A program made the translations under genes and the position numbers. A DNA stretch of 64,000 nucleotides from Proteles cristata cristata. Taxonomy: Eukaryota > Chordata > Mammalia > Carnivora > Hyaenidae. Below the pieces are notes generated by a model. That model searched no databases. It saw nothing but the letters and a program-made list of their open reading frames with translations, and was not told where the DNA came from. Of the stretch, positions 34,915-47,278 are shown in pieces; positions within the stretch are counted from its first letter, which is position 1; each line of letters opens with the position of its first letter. Location of the stretch: NCBI GenBank assembly GCA_017311185.1, contig JAESUZ010003492.1, positions 186,001 through 250,000 of the forward strand, read 5' to 3'.

Positions 34915-36054
34915 TCAAGTTCAACATTTCATATAAACTTTGACTCACTCGTCTTGTTCCAGCTACCTTAATTAGCTTGCTATGACCTAACTAGTTCTGG
35001 ACACAGATGCAACCTGACTACACCTGACCTTAAGCCAGTTCAGCATGATTCTCACCTAATTTCCTGGATCTCACTCTGTATGCTGCTACAGGAACCCTTA
35101 CATAGCCACTCATAAGTTACCTGGGCGGATGGAGTCGTTAATGGCAAGACGATATGGCTTTTACCAATGGAAGGGCAGAGCCAGTGGATAAATCCTTTTC
35201 TCTTTCTTTCCTGTGATCAGCGTTCCTAAGATGTGCCTTACCTGGCTACCATGGTACGTGCCTCTGGTTGGGATAATCATTCACTGACAGTGGCATCCCA
35301 AAAGCACTTGGATAAAGTGCTCTTATATTTGGCCACCCTCCTCTTGTCCTTTAATCCTATGGATTATCCCCCTCATGGTCTCTGAGATCATGATTCGTGA
35401 GGTGACAGAAACAAAGATGTTTGCCTCAGACTCCACTTTCTGAGAAACTCCAAATAAGATAGAATTCAATAAATACTATTAAATTCATTGAAATAACAAA
35501 TAATACCTATTTAGTATTAGTGTGTAGAGAATATACTAAGTCTAAATTTGTCTTTTTCCTTCAGTATAATTAAGGGTTTGGAAGCATTTCTGCTATTTCT
35601 GATTTCTTAATATGTTCTCTTCTCTGAAGACGAATTTGAAAATAATTGTCATATAACACTTTGTTGCAATAAGTCTGCTTGCAAAAATGTATTCAAAGGA
35701 GCATAAAAACCATTTTATAATTGTGATTCTCACCTCATTATGAATGATAGGAGGAAAACATCAGAAACAGATGTAGAGACTCAAGTTAAATAATTTAAAT
35801 AAATTATGATACAGATAAAGGAAGAAATATTATGTAATAATTAAAATTCACAATCTGGGAGCATATGTAAACATCTGTAGTATGTTCCCAAGGGAAAATA
35901 TGTTTAGATCTGGATGTACTGTGTGACTTTCATTTTAGAAATATATAAAAACATTAATAATAGGTATTTATGATTTTATACAATACTTTATTGCTTCAGA
36001 AACCCTTTTTTTATGTTTTCAAGTTTTGTATAATAAAATCATTACTTCTAAATC
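34915..36054. other. Unique/unassigned DNA, no gene recognised
   Basis: No motif-bearing open frame. 35.1-35.45 kb is less AT-rich and may be old repeat. The rest is AT-rich. Confidence 0.4.
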
Positions 36055-36073
36055 AGATAAGTAAATACTTTAT

Positions 36074-36297
36074 CAGCAGCACCAAAGTGGCTCAGTTGGT
36101 TAAGCAGCCAACTCTTGTTTTCTGCTCAAGTCATGACATCACAGTTCATGAGATCGAGCCTTGTGTCTGGTTCTGTGATGACAATACAGAGCTTGCTTGG
36201 GATCCTCCCTCCCCTTCCTTTGCCCCTCCCCAGCACATACTCATGCACATTCTCTCTCTCTCTCTCTCTTTCAAAATAAACAAATGAACTTAAAAAA
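36074..36297 (+). mobile_element. Carnivore SINE with 19-bp imperfect target-site duplication
   Basis: Sense copy of an older type with a (CT)n block and an AAATAAACAAATGAAC tail. AGATAAGTAAATACTTTAT at 36055-36073 and AGATAAGTAAATAGCTTAT at 36298-36316 differ at two bases. Confidence 0.95.
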
Positions 36298-36455
36298 AGA
36301 TAAGTAAATAGCTTATTACCATAAATTATCTAAATCTTGTATTTGTGATATTTTATCTTTGAATACTTCAGTATTTTTTTCATAATCAATGATTACCTTT
36401 TAAAATATTTCACATTAAATTAATGTCTATATCCTCTTTTTCATTTTTATTAAAT

Positions 36456-36664
36456 TTTTTAAATGTTTTATTCATTTCTGAGAGAGAAAGACAGTGTGAG
36501 CAGGGGAGGGTCAGAGAGAGAGGGAGACACAGAATCTGAAGCAGGCGCCAGGCTCTGAGCTGGCTGTCAGCACAGAGCCCAATGCGGGCCTCGAACCCAT
36601 GAATCCTGAGATCATGACCTGAGCCGAAGTCAGATGCTTAATTGACTGAGCCACCAGGTGCCCC
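36456..36664 (-). mobile_element. Carnivore SINE (SINEC)
   Basis: Antisense copy with the tail TTTTTTAAATGTTTTATTC, the body CACAGAATCTGAAGCAGGCG and a head ending GAGCCACCAGGTGCCCC (one base lost). Confidence 0.94.
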
Positions 36665-36679
36665 TTATTTTTATTTTAT

Positions 36680-36823
36680 AGAGATATACTGTGCAAGTGG
36701 GGGAGAGGAGTACAGAGAGTCTCAACACAGCCTGATGTGGGGCTAGATTCCAGGACTCTGGGATCACCCCTCAGCCGAAATCAAGAGTCAGAGGCTCAAC
36801 GAACTGAGCCACCCACGTGCCCT
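36680..36823 (-). mobile_element. Partial older carnivore SINE next to the preceding copy
   Basis: A shortened antisense copy: GAGATATACTGTGCAAGTGG, CAGCCTGATGTGGGGCTAG, AAATCAAGAGTCAGAGGCTC and GAGCCACCCACGTGCCC. It is a short, worn copy and may have been the target for the SINE at 36456. Confidence 0.88.
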
Positions 36824-37984
36824 ATCCATACTTTTCATTAACCAAGAAGTCTCCAAGTATTTTTTCTTTTGTCAAGTAATGTTCAGAACAGACTGAATCA
36901 TAGAGTTCCAAAAACATTGGTACCTAGTTTAACCAACATTTCCAGAATACATTATGGAAGACAAGTAGCACATTATAAGACTACAACAAGTTGGCATATT
37001 CTAGAAATACATTCAAGGCAAACATTTAAACATAAGGAATAATATCAAGACACTACTATTACATTTGCACGTATATACAATCTTCCACATGGCTGGTAGG
37101 AAACAAATTTGCAAACTTTGCAGTAAATTAAACATAGTATTGTCCAGGGACAAAAGAGAAAATAATGAGGTACTCTTTTGATTTGCTGAAATCACATGTA
37201 TAAAACAATGCAAACTAGATTTTAAAAGATTACTCACTTAATTGCTATATCTTCCACATGGCCAAGCATCCCTGGGGGATTCATTCTTCTGGTTTTCTGG
37301 TTATATAATCTCCAGAGATGTGGTGTTTTTTGTTTTTTTTGTTTGTTTGTTTGTTTGTTTTTAATGATACTAGTCAGGCAGCTGAAGTTTTTCCAAGTCT
37401 GTGAGAAAACAGAGCGGTGGTTAGATTTCTGCTAATCAAGTAGGCAGTATTGAAATGTCCATCATAGTCAATATTTGGTAACTTCTTCAGCTGGTTTGTC
37501 TCCTGATGATATTTTACACAGAAGACACATATTTTTGTATTAATTACATTGGTCATGTAATACTGGTTTTCAGATCACTTAACTCTCTTATTGCTTGAGC
37601 TTCAGGAATCAACAAAAAATGTTCTGAGTTTAGTTGATGTTGACCATGGCATTTCCAAAAATAAGGTGTCAAAGATTTATGCAGCTATTAATTGTGATTT
37701 TCTAACTGGCTGAGGAAGAGCTAGAAAGATGCCATTAAGTTCCATTTAATGCAATCATCATAATTTCTGCAAACTGACCTTATCTCTATTACTGGACTTT
37801 ATCCTTTGTTTTCTTTTTAACCCATTTAAAGAAAAAAATGATTCACATGCATTTCTGAAATGGGGCTGTGGAGGAGTGCAACACTTTATTTGGGATTTCT
37901 AATGATTAGAATGGTCATAAATCCCCAGCAATTATAAAAAATAATATTAGTAGTAGTCATAAGAAGCCCCCAGAATTTAGCTAA
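36824..37984. other. Unique DNA with a (GTTT)n patch
   Basis: No gene. A (TTTG)n simple repeat lies at about 37335-37362. The 37.66-37.97 kb segment is repeat-free. Confidence 0.5.
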
Positions 37985-38105
37985 GTGGTTCTCAGTGTTT
38001 AAAACTATTAACAATCTTACTAGAAATTTTGACTCTCTAAATCTAGAGTAGGGACTAGGAAACTACCTTTTAACCAGGAAAACAGGTGATTTTTTTAATA
38101 CAGTT
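37985..38105 (+). mobile_element. MER5A-like hAT-Charlie MITE remnant
   Basis: It starts AGTGGTTCTCAGTG, like the terminal repeat of MER5A. In the right order come a worn GAC-CTCT-AATCTAGAGTAGG-like middle and TTTTAACCAGGAAAACAGGTGATT, matching the family's AACAAG-CCAGGTGAT block. The distal end is missing. Assigned from memory of the consensus. Confidence 0.5.
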
Positions 38106-38465
38106 AACTTAAAGATTTCATAAAGAAACTTAGTCCAAGGTTATCTTTTTCCATTTGATTCTGTGGGTTCCCATCTGATTATATTTTTCTCAACCGGATT
38201 AAAAATATTGATCTTTATTTTGGATTCTTAGGTTGCTTTTAGCATAATGTTTGGAGAGGTATGGAATGCATTATGACTATTTATTATTATAACTCATTAC
38301 CTATGTGTTGTACTTATAATTACCCAAAGTATTCATTTAATGTTTTTCTGAAGTAAAGCTGATAGCAGTTCTGACAGGTTGGTAAGGCAGAAAGAAGCCT
38401 CATTTTCTGTATAAAAATCCAATTATAGAACCCCTAAATAATACACTTATAACTTCATTTGCAGT

Positions 38466-38661
38466 TTTTAAAGAAATATTTGTGCACGTTTGGGAGAGCA
38501 AAAGGTGGGGAAAGGAAGAGAGAGGAGGACTGAGATCCAAATCAGGCTCCACACTGACAGGCTGACAGCAGCAAGCCCTGAGTGGGGATCGAACTCACGA
38601 ACCATGAGATCATGACCTAGCTGAAGCCAGAGGCTCAACCAAATGAGCTACCCTGGTGCCT
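38466..38661 (-). mobile_element. Older carnivore SINE
   Basis: Antisense copy with a worn tail, CAAATCAGGCTCCACACTGA, a local ACAGGCTGACAGCAGCAAGC change and a head ending GAGCTACCCTGGTGCC. TCATTTGCAGTTT before and TCACTTGCACTATT after may be a decayed target-site duplication. Confidence 0.9.
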
Positions 38662-40299
38662 TCACTTGCACTATTCATTACAGAAAAATTTTGTTAAAAC
38701 AAAACCATCTTACTTTATTGTGGTTTCATGTCTTAAGTTATTGGATTCACACAAATCTTGGTTATTGGCTGACAGAAAAAAACACCTCCTGAGTGTAGGT
38801 GTGATGTTCCTAGCATCTAGAAGTGCATGGTGAAAATAAAAAATAAAAAGACAGAAAGAATAAAAATTAAAAAAACCCCAGAACTTAAAGGAAGGAAATG
38901 CATCTAAATGTATAATGATAAAACTAAAATTGTTCTAGTATTTCCCTCCCAAAGGGGAAAATATATTCAGTGTACCTCATTTGTTTAAGTATAGTTATAC
39001 CTTCTTATCTAAAAATATTTTCCTATACTTAAACATCCTTCAGTACCTATTTATTTTCCATTATAATCTATTGTGAAGCACTTGTTCTACCCTACAGTGA
39101 ATTTGAATTAAAGTGCCATGTGCCGTTCTGAGGAGCTTGCTTCTGTGAAGTATTTGCTATAATCACGGGGACCCTTTTCAGTTCGTGTTGCTGCTGTATA
39201 GTAGAATTGGAGGCAAACCACATTAGGTGTGATTGTGAGTGTGTGTTCATGTATGTGTGTGTGTGTGCTTTATTGCTCTTTATCTGTGCCTTTGTATATG
39301 ATTAATATTTTGCCTATATCAAAGATGTATTACTAAAGTCACCAATTTATTTTGTCCAAATGACTAATCAAAGTAAAAAGTAATAGAAATGTACAAATCT
39401 TTTAATAATCATATTTATTATTTTAGATCATGAATTCCAACTCTTTATATATAAAAGAACAATATGAAACTATATTTGTGAAGACATGTAAAATTTGCAT
39501 TCACTGGTCATCTTCTGCAATAATAAAAGATTTTATAGGAATTTTTCAAACATTCTTTGGTGTGTTTGTGAGCATGCATGTGTGTGTAAATTGATTTTCC
39601 CATTTGATTGTGAACAGGCAGTATTCTGCCATTCATTCGCTACTATTTTGACTCAAATCACCCTGAGTTCTTTTTTTCTTTCCTGAAAATATTCAGCAGA
39701 TGCTTCTCCATAGTTAGGGGAGTGATATTAACCTCATTATGCTTAAAAGCTATTTATGAATCTTGGAAAACATTTACTTAGGGTAGAGAGAATGGCTTTT
39801 GGGATTTCATCTTATTGAATTTATATATTTTTTTTAATCCATGTAATCCAAATGTTTCACAACTTCATGATTCAAAGCTTTTTGAACAACTCCTATGAGT
39901 GTTTTTTTCTCAGATGGAGAATAAATACTTTGGTATTGCAGATATTAAATGTGCAGTGCAGTTGAATAAATCTGTTTTATCTGTAGACTGTGTTTACCTT
40001 TAAATACATTTCTAGTCAAGGACTGAATTAAAGTAATTTGGACTGGGTAGGGGAAAAGGTGAGAATTATATAGACTTTTATAACACAAGGGTGGCCCATT
40101 GAATTAATTTTTATGTCCTCTTCAAAACCACAGGCTGTCCACCCAACATTGATTCAGTAGCTAAGGAGTTAAGTACTGCTTTACCTCAATATTGAATTAT
40201 GTCCTTTTCTCCAAAAATATGGGGTGACTTTTCCTCATTGGGATTAATCAGAGTTGTCAATCCTGAAGACCTGTGATGTCAACAAGAAGATAGTTGTAT
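38662..40299. other. Unique AT-rich DNA with a (GT)n patch
   Basis: No gene. A short GT-rich microsatellite is at about 39236-39267. Confidence 0.5.
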
Positions 40300-40478
40300 T
40301 TTTATTTCATTGAGAGTGAAAGGGAGAGGGGGAGAGCGGCAAAGGGAGAGAGACTCTCAAGCGGGCTTCATTGTCAGCATGGAGCCCAACACGGGGATGG
40401 ATTTCATGACACAGGGATCATGACCTGAGCCAAAATCAAGAGTCCAACATTCAACCGTTTGAGTCATCAAGGTGCCCC
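40300..40478 (-). mobile_element. Older carnivore SINE
   Basis: Antisense copy with GAGAGTGAAAGGGAGAGG, CTCAAGCGGGCTTCATTG, AAATCAAGAGTCCAACATTC and the head ending AAGGTGCCCC. It sits immediately beside the (TTTA)n tail of the next SINE. Confidence 0.9.
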
Positions 40479-40489
40479 ATTCATTGTTA

Positions 40490-40742
40490 TTTTTATTTAT
40501 TTATTTATTTAGTTATTTATTTATTTATTTAGTTATTTATTTAACAGTTTTATTTATTTTGAGAGAGAGAGAGCACGAGCAAGTAGGGGAGGGGCAGAAA
40601 GAGAGGGGAGAGAGAATCCCAAGCAGGCTCCATGCTTTTAGCGCAGAGCTTGATATGGAGCTCCAGCATACAAACGATGAGATTCATGACCTTAGGCAAA
40701 GTCAAGAGTCCAAGGTTAACTGACTGAGCCACCCAGGTGCCT
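40490..40742 (-). mobile_element. Older carnivore SINE with long (TTTA)n tail
   Basis: The tail has expanded into about 55 bp of TTTA/GTTA repeats (40490-40545). GA-rich sequence, CCCAAGCAGGCTCCATGC and the head ending GAGCCACCCAGGTGCC follow. It forms a head-to-tail pair with the SINE at 40300. Confidence 0.92.
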
Positions 40743-41616
40743 GATGTTATTTTTAAATGAAAAGATACTTCTTAATGCATCCTGGAAAGATAGTTTTCAA
40801 CTCCCAACTGGACTAACATGAGTTTACTACTTGGTGAGTTACCTATAATGGCTACATCAGTGGAGTGATGGCACAAAGTAAGCTTTATTTGAAGCAAATG
40901 AAGAGATCACGGGGAAATGATTTCCAAAGCCATGACTCCTAAGCTGAGAGGAGCAGGTCCCTTTTAATTAGAGTTTAGGATGAGTATTTAGAAAGGGGAA
41001 CTTTGACATCACTTATAAATGTGGGCATAAGGTTATGTAGACCTATTTAGGAAACATGCTTATAGGAATATCCTATGCTATGTTAATACAATTTATGCTC
41101 CTCCTAGGGAGAGACTTTAACATTATAATGAAGGTAACAGTCAGACATTTCTTGGCTGGAGTGTGCAGGCTTGGTGCCTGGACACAAGCTGATTTAGGCT
41201 GGTAAGTTCTTGGTCTGCCAGTAGATAGTCTAGGGCTGTCCTGTGGTCTCTGACCCTTTGGACTGAGGAGTGTACCACATTGCTTGTTCATAGGCTAGAA
41301 CCATATCAGTTGACCTTGAGTCCAGGTTTCAGTATACATAGCTAGTGTATTTGTTAGTAAAGCCTGAAAAGAAACAATAGCTGATTAGGGAGAAGCAGTT
41401 CTCTGAAAAACAGCCTTTACATTTTCTGTAGTTTTACCTTCATTAACTGCATCAGGCATGGTTTCAGTGCCTCAACTCTAACAGTATATTCTTTTATTTT
41501 TTATTGTTATGAAAAAATAGAAATTTGCTGGCACAAAGGAGCCATGGTCATATAGACAATAGATTATTCTTCCAATGGCTAATAATTAAAGAGCTGGTAA
41601 AAGGAGATTTGTAAAA
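40743..41616. other. Unique DNA
   Basis: No gene or clear repeat. Confidence 0.5.
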
Positions 41617-41629
41617 ATATTAAGTAAAA

Positions 41630-41843
41630 TGGGACACCTAGGTGGCTCAGTAGGTTAAGCATCCAACTTTGGCTCAGGTCATGATCTTGTGGTTTGTGAG
41701 GTTGGGCCCCGCGTCAGGTTCTGTGCTTACAACTCAGAGTCTGGAGCTCGCTTCAGATTCTGTGTCTCCCTCTCTGTCTGCCCCTCCACTGGTCACACTC
41801 TGTCTTTCTCTCTCTCCCTCAGAAATAAATAAACATTAAAAAT
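41630..41843 (+). mobile_element. Carnivore SINE with 13-bp target-site duplication
   Basis: Sense copy with the head GGGACACCTAGGTGGCTCAG and the tail AGAAATAAATAAACATTAAA. ATATTAAGTAAAA occurs at 41617-41629 and 41844-41856. Confidence 0.97.
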
Positions 41844-41856
41844 ATATTAAGTAAAA

Positions 41857-43774
41857 GGTAAATTCCTGTATTGGCTGCTGTCTTATACTGTAAAGTTAAC
41901 CACTGATTTAAAAACTGGAGATGCAGAAGGGTGTTTTCCCTCCTCTGTCTCTGACAGCTAGTAAAATAAAATTAATATAAAATGCAGGTAAAATAACATA
42001 GACATTTCAAATAACTAATGTGAAATATGGGAGGATGATGATATTTAATAGTTTTCTATCCCAATCTGCCTGACACATACCATGTGTATTTAAGACAAGA
42101 AAAGAGAAGGGGATAATCACCAAGAAGAAATGAACGAAAAAATGTTCAGAAGATCTACCATTTTGAGAAACTAAAAATATTAAGGCAAATAGTTCTTAAT
42201 CATTTTTTCCAAATTGTAAAATGCTTCAAAAATGTATAAAAGTTTATTCAACGTCATGTCTATTGTACTCTTCTGAATTATCTCTGCTTTTTGCTGTCTT
42301 TAAGCTATTTTAGAAATCTGTATAGAAAATTGATAGTAATAAAAATGATTCTAGTCCTTAGAAATACAAATCATGCCTAGTGGTATATAATGGATTATTG
42401 CCCTGTGAATACTGACACATTTTGTATTAATTTGTAAGCTTATTTTAATGTCAGTAATGGCGTGTGTGTGTGTGTATGTGTGTGTGTGTGTGTGTATTTG
42501 TGTTTGTGTGTTGAAATTACCTTTGAACTAATTTCAATATCTTCTTGGTTCCTTCATTAATTAACAAGTTAAACAAAATACTTGACATTTATCCAATGTG
42601 TATAAAAATTATTTTACCTTACCTTTAACAAATATCATAGACCACATAGACATTTCAGAATAATCTTTATTATGGTAAAACCACATAAAGATATGATGAA
42701 TGAGTTAAAAGAGTATAGAAAATAAATTAAATAATATTAAAAAGGAGTAGTTGTATAAACCGCATTACAAGTACACAAAATTGAATCAATAATGTTGAAA
42801 TCATAATCAGGGACATGGAGGGTACCTTGCAAAAATAATGAGGCAGAAAAGGAGTAAAACCTTAAATAGAGTGAATAAATGAGACACTTAGAGTGGAGAC
42901 ATTTTTATAAAATAGAGATATTATTGAATTTTAGAACAGGATTAAATAAATAGGCCAACATTCTTTAAAGATTATTTTTAATAAAATGGAAGTTTTCTGG
43001 CTTTCAGAAACAGAAATCACGTCTTTTATATGGGGAAAAATTCAGAGGGACTGAGTTTTCACTCAGTGAAAAAAACAAAAAACAAAACAAAAAAAAAACT
43101 GCAAGAGACAATAGTTGAGAGATACAAAATATGAAGAAATTTATGTTTTAATAGAAAATTATTACAGTTTCCCCAACAAAACTAGTGATTTAAAGATACT
43201 GCACAGATGATGGTGGTTTCAGCCCAGAACAAAGGAACTAAGATAACTCGACAAACTAACTCACTGACAGACAACTGAATCTACCAACTGAGACCTGTGT
43301 GGTATCAATATCTGTGCAGAAGACAGCAGACCCAAACAAATGGGCTACATGTACACGTGTGACTGGGAAACAGGCTGTTTATACACCTCAGGAGACCTGA
43401 GCAGTACTCACAGGCAATTGGGGGCAATCAATTTAAGATCAGCAGCTGATAGGGTGAGGGCGTTTGCATACTTCAGTCCATGGATGTGGGCAAAGGAAAC
43501 TTGGGGATATAGTCATTCTGACAGCTAAGTGAACTTTTCAAGACAGTGCTAAAGAGGAAAGACAGAAAATAAAGTTCAACATGAACAGGACAGGGATCAT
43601 GAGGGTGGGGGTGGGGAGGAACTCTCAGAAAGAAAGGAAGGAGAGAAACAAAAGAGGGACTTTCATGGTGTATCCAGCTGTATTTTTGAGCATTGCTGAA
43701 CCCAAAAGAGATAGCTCTGGGGTTGTGGAATTGAAAGTCTATCTACTTCCTCCACCACAACATACTTCCTCTAA
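41857..43774. other. Unique AT-rich DNA with a (GT)n microsatellite
   Basis: No gene. An interrupted (GT)n tract is at about 42462-42512, and an A-rich AAACAAAAA patch is at about 43070-43100. Confidence 0.5.
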
Positions 43775-43787
43775 AATTTGGGAACAT

Positions 43788-43988
43788 GGGGGCACCTGGG
43801 TGGCTCAGTTGGTTAAGCATCCAACTTCAGCTCAAGTCATGATCTCTGGGTACATGGGACTCAGGCTCTGTGCTGACAGCTCAGAGCCTGGAACCTGCTT
43901 TGGATTCTGTCTCCCCCTCTCTCTGCCCCTTCCCTCCACTCTCATTCTGTCTCTCTCTCAAAAAGAAATAAACATTATTATTTTTTTT
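43788..43988 (+). mobile_element. Carnivore SINE with 13-bp target-site duplication
   Basis: Sense copy lacking part of the second Pol III box. AATTTGGGAACAT (43775-43787) and AATTTAGGAACAT (43989-44001) are a one-mismatch duplication. Confidence 0.95.
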
Positions 43989-44001
43989 AATTTAGGAACA
44001 T

Positions 44002-46259
44002 AAATTCCCTGTAAAATAAACAACAGAAAAGGATGGCAGTTAAATCCCTTCAAGATTTTTGTTTGTTAGAGAAAAATAATTAAAACAAAATCTCTCCCCA
44101 ACCCTGAACACTCTCCAAAGGTAGAAGAGAACGAAAATAATTCCATTATTGAATAAGCGTTAAGCCAGGATGTGAAGCGCATCTGGGCAATCTGCGAAGA
44201 GAAGGAAAGGCAGAAGGAAATCTCACCCTTTTATACAGCCAAACAGCTGCAACCCATTGCATACATGTCCTCAAGTGGGACAGTAACTAATCCTAAAGTA
44301 AGAGAATTTGACAGCACATTTTGCCACTCATAGGTCCCCTTAGATTTTGGGTAATCTGTGTTGGCCATCAGTGATAACTAACTGGTTTTATGCAAGAAAA
44401 AATACATAAATCTTAATATTCTAAGAATTTTTACAGCACGAAATGTGTATCTGTGTGGGTATGTGGTTATGTGTGCAGAAATATAAATTTACACTTTGAT
44501 ATAAAACACAGCAATTTGTACATTTCTGTAAAGGAAGATGACATCACTGCAAAGAAAATAATGAAATTAAGTGTCCTAAAAATCTTCAGAATGAGACATA
44601 TAATTGCTATTGTAATCCACACTAGAAATATTATTCATAAATATAACCTGTTTACTTTGGAAACTGAACAGTGGTTCTGGAATTCGGTGTAGAGAAAAAT
44701 AGCTCAGAAACAGATGATAAGCATTAAAATTATAATGTTAACAGTGAAGTTCTCAATATTATAACTGTATACTGATTAATAGTTCCAAAATCATCACTGC
44801 ACCTTGACATTTCTCATTACATGTTGGCTTCTCTCTGCGTGTATGTATTTCACAGACTATAACACACTGGTTATCCTAGCTAGACTACTCTCAAATTCTA
44901 TTTACTTTTATATCTCTATTTAGCCAACATTTAATAAAATGTTTTAATTGACAGAGTTAATTTGAAAATATCGCTCCCTTCAAAATAAGTACAAGCTATA
45001 TAAAAATTATAGAAACCATGTTTAATCCTATCATCCAGATGCAATCATTATTAATACTTCACTGTTTTCCCTTTTGGTCAAGTTTATATTCAGTGACAGT
45101 TGAGACACTGACTTCTGCCAATTTGCATTAGTAAATTTGTGATTATAAAATATCAGTCACATCTCTAGGCATAAAATTCAAAATAATGTGAATTCTCCAC
45201 AGATTAAAATTGTGTTAAAATGTAATTAAATGTGAAGTCATCAGGCTCACCCAGTTGCAAAAATGTTTAGATATTTCCACAGGACATCCCCACCTAAGTT
45301 CAAATAGAGAATCACTTGACTTCATTTGGATAAACTCTGAATGATGTAAATATTCAGTCTTGCATCTCTCACAAACATGCCTCATTTCTGAGTGTACTTC
45401 CTTTTCTGTGTTTACATGTATAGACTATGAGGTTCCCAGTGGAGCCACAGCCAAATCTCCCTGAATATCTCCTGATGTTCACCAAGTACTTATTTTTTTA
45501 TAATGCATAGGAAGGTACTTTTTTTAAAAAGAGAAACTGTGGCTATTATCCAAATTACAGTAAGAATGATTATACATATTTTAACAAGGGCAGTCGATAT
45601 CATAGTGTTCAATACAATATCTCATTTTTTTCTAGAAATGACTAGAAAAAACACTTTTTTCTAGAAATTTGATTTCCTTGTTATTTACTACTTATATTGG
45701 AGAATACAGGGTGATGTGTCCGTTGAACTTGCCTCACATGATGTAATAGGGTTATGATTTTGTATGACTCTGTGGTTTACTGCCTGCATCTTGCTGGAAG
45801 TAATAAATGCTCTCAACACACATCTACCAAAGTCACCTGTATGTGAGCAAAGAGCGTGGCTATTGGTCCCTAGTAAATTGCTTGGGGGGGTGGGGGTGGG
45901 TGCAGTGCTTTGTTGCACTGAATTGCTTTTACATGTGAATAAATCCCACCATTGACTGATGGCTGCAAAAGTATCATGTCAACATGTCACTTGACATTTT
46001 CACAGCAAAGGAAAAAAAGGAAAATATACACACAAACCCTTCAGCTGTGCTTGCTTTCTGATATCTGACGTGATGATCATGTTATTATGCTTTAAATTAT
46101 GTACACATATTTCTGACGCTTTAAAGAAGTATATTCAAAGTGAATTCCAGCTTAAGGAAGTAAAACTTATTGAAATTTGACAAGCTCGCTATCTGTTCCA
46201 TCATCTGCTTTTTTCACTTTACGTTATGTGTTGAACATTTTCTTCTGCCATTAAGTTGT
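44002..46259. other. SINE-free AT-rich DNA
   Basis: No gene recognised. A short G-run patch (GGGGGGGTGGGGGTGGG) lies at 45884-45900. Confidence 0.5.
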
Positions 46260-46480
46260 CTGTGACAACCTGTGTTATAACATCACTACTGCTGCTCTTA
46301 TTACTATCTCTGCCACCACCTGTGACAGTGAGCACTCACTCTTCTCTCTCATTTCAGGACAAAGAGACTGAGGTTATGGGGATAGACAATGTGTCAAGTT
46401 AACATATTTAATAAGTAGTGAACCCCAGATTTCAGTTCATGTGAGGACTTAGGCATAATCACTAACCATATCTCACCATT
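46260..46480 (-). mobile_element. MIR SINE remnant, antisense
   Basis: GACAAAGAGACTGAGGTTAT, GTGTCAAGTTAACATATTTA and AGTAGTGAACCCCAGATTTC follow the order of the complement of the MIR core. MIR is a mammalian-wide ancient SINE. Confidence 0.6.
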
Positions 46481-46564
46481 AACTCATAAAGTTCTACCAG
46501 AAATCTATACCATAATTTATTTGAATGGGTGTTTAGATATATTTTCAAATTAAGTTTTGTAAAT

Positions 46565-46640
46565 AACAATATAGTATATAATATATACTTATATATTATA
46601 TATCATATATATACACACACTATATATATAGTGTGTAGTC
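46565..46640. repeat. AT-rich palindromic dinucleotide tract
   Basis: TATATA-rich sequence with an inverted repeat (CACACTATATATATAGTGTG at 46615-46634) that can fold on itself. Confidence 0.85.
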
Positions 46641-47235
46641 TTTGTTTCTTTTTTTTTAATGAAAACAAGTTAATGTAGATTTATATTCCAGGATGGCCAG
46701 CTTTATCTCTACTGTAATTTTTAGATATTTTACCTCAAATGTGGTCTCCTTTAAAGAAATAAATGCTTACCTCATGCTGAATGCTATTTTTGATGAAATA
46801 TGTGCAAATGGCTTATTTGATATAATTGTGAAAATAACACTGATTTCAGACTAAGCACTTTCAATGAGATAAGCATCTTACTGTGAGAAAGGAAATGTGG
46901 AGTCAAGATACTTCACAAAGTAAATGCAAGAAAAGAGCTGTAAATGACACAGGTAGAAAACTCACGCCCTTTCCGCACATGTTAGATTTTTGAGTCCCCA
47001 CATTAGTTGTATTTTTGCATCATAACAAAACACACCTTTGGTGTTGTTTCTTAATGTGTTAAAAATTAATTTATTATTAGGAATATGTTTTAAACAATGG
47101 TTTTATTGTGTCTAAACCTTCATTATTCAAAAGACAAAGTGGTATAAAAGTGTACAAAGGTATAGATGACTTTATTAAAAATAAACATGTGTAACTGTAA
47201 GTTTACAGATTTTTGTAATAATTTGGTTTTCTACA
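46641..47235. other. Unique AT-rich DNA
   Basis: Nothing recognised. Confidence 0.5.
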
Positions 47236-47246
47236 CACACACACAT

Positions 47247-47278
<32 letters not shown>
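47235..47278. repeat. (AC)n microsatellite, interrupted once
   Basis: AC run with one ATGC interruption, about 44 bp. Confidence 0.95.

Noticed and set aside
43581..44003. 140-codon plus-strand open frame
   Set aside because: Its C-terminal half is the typical translation of a carnivore SINE (the copy at 43788), and the rest has no motif.
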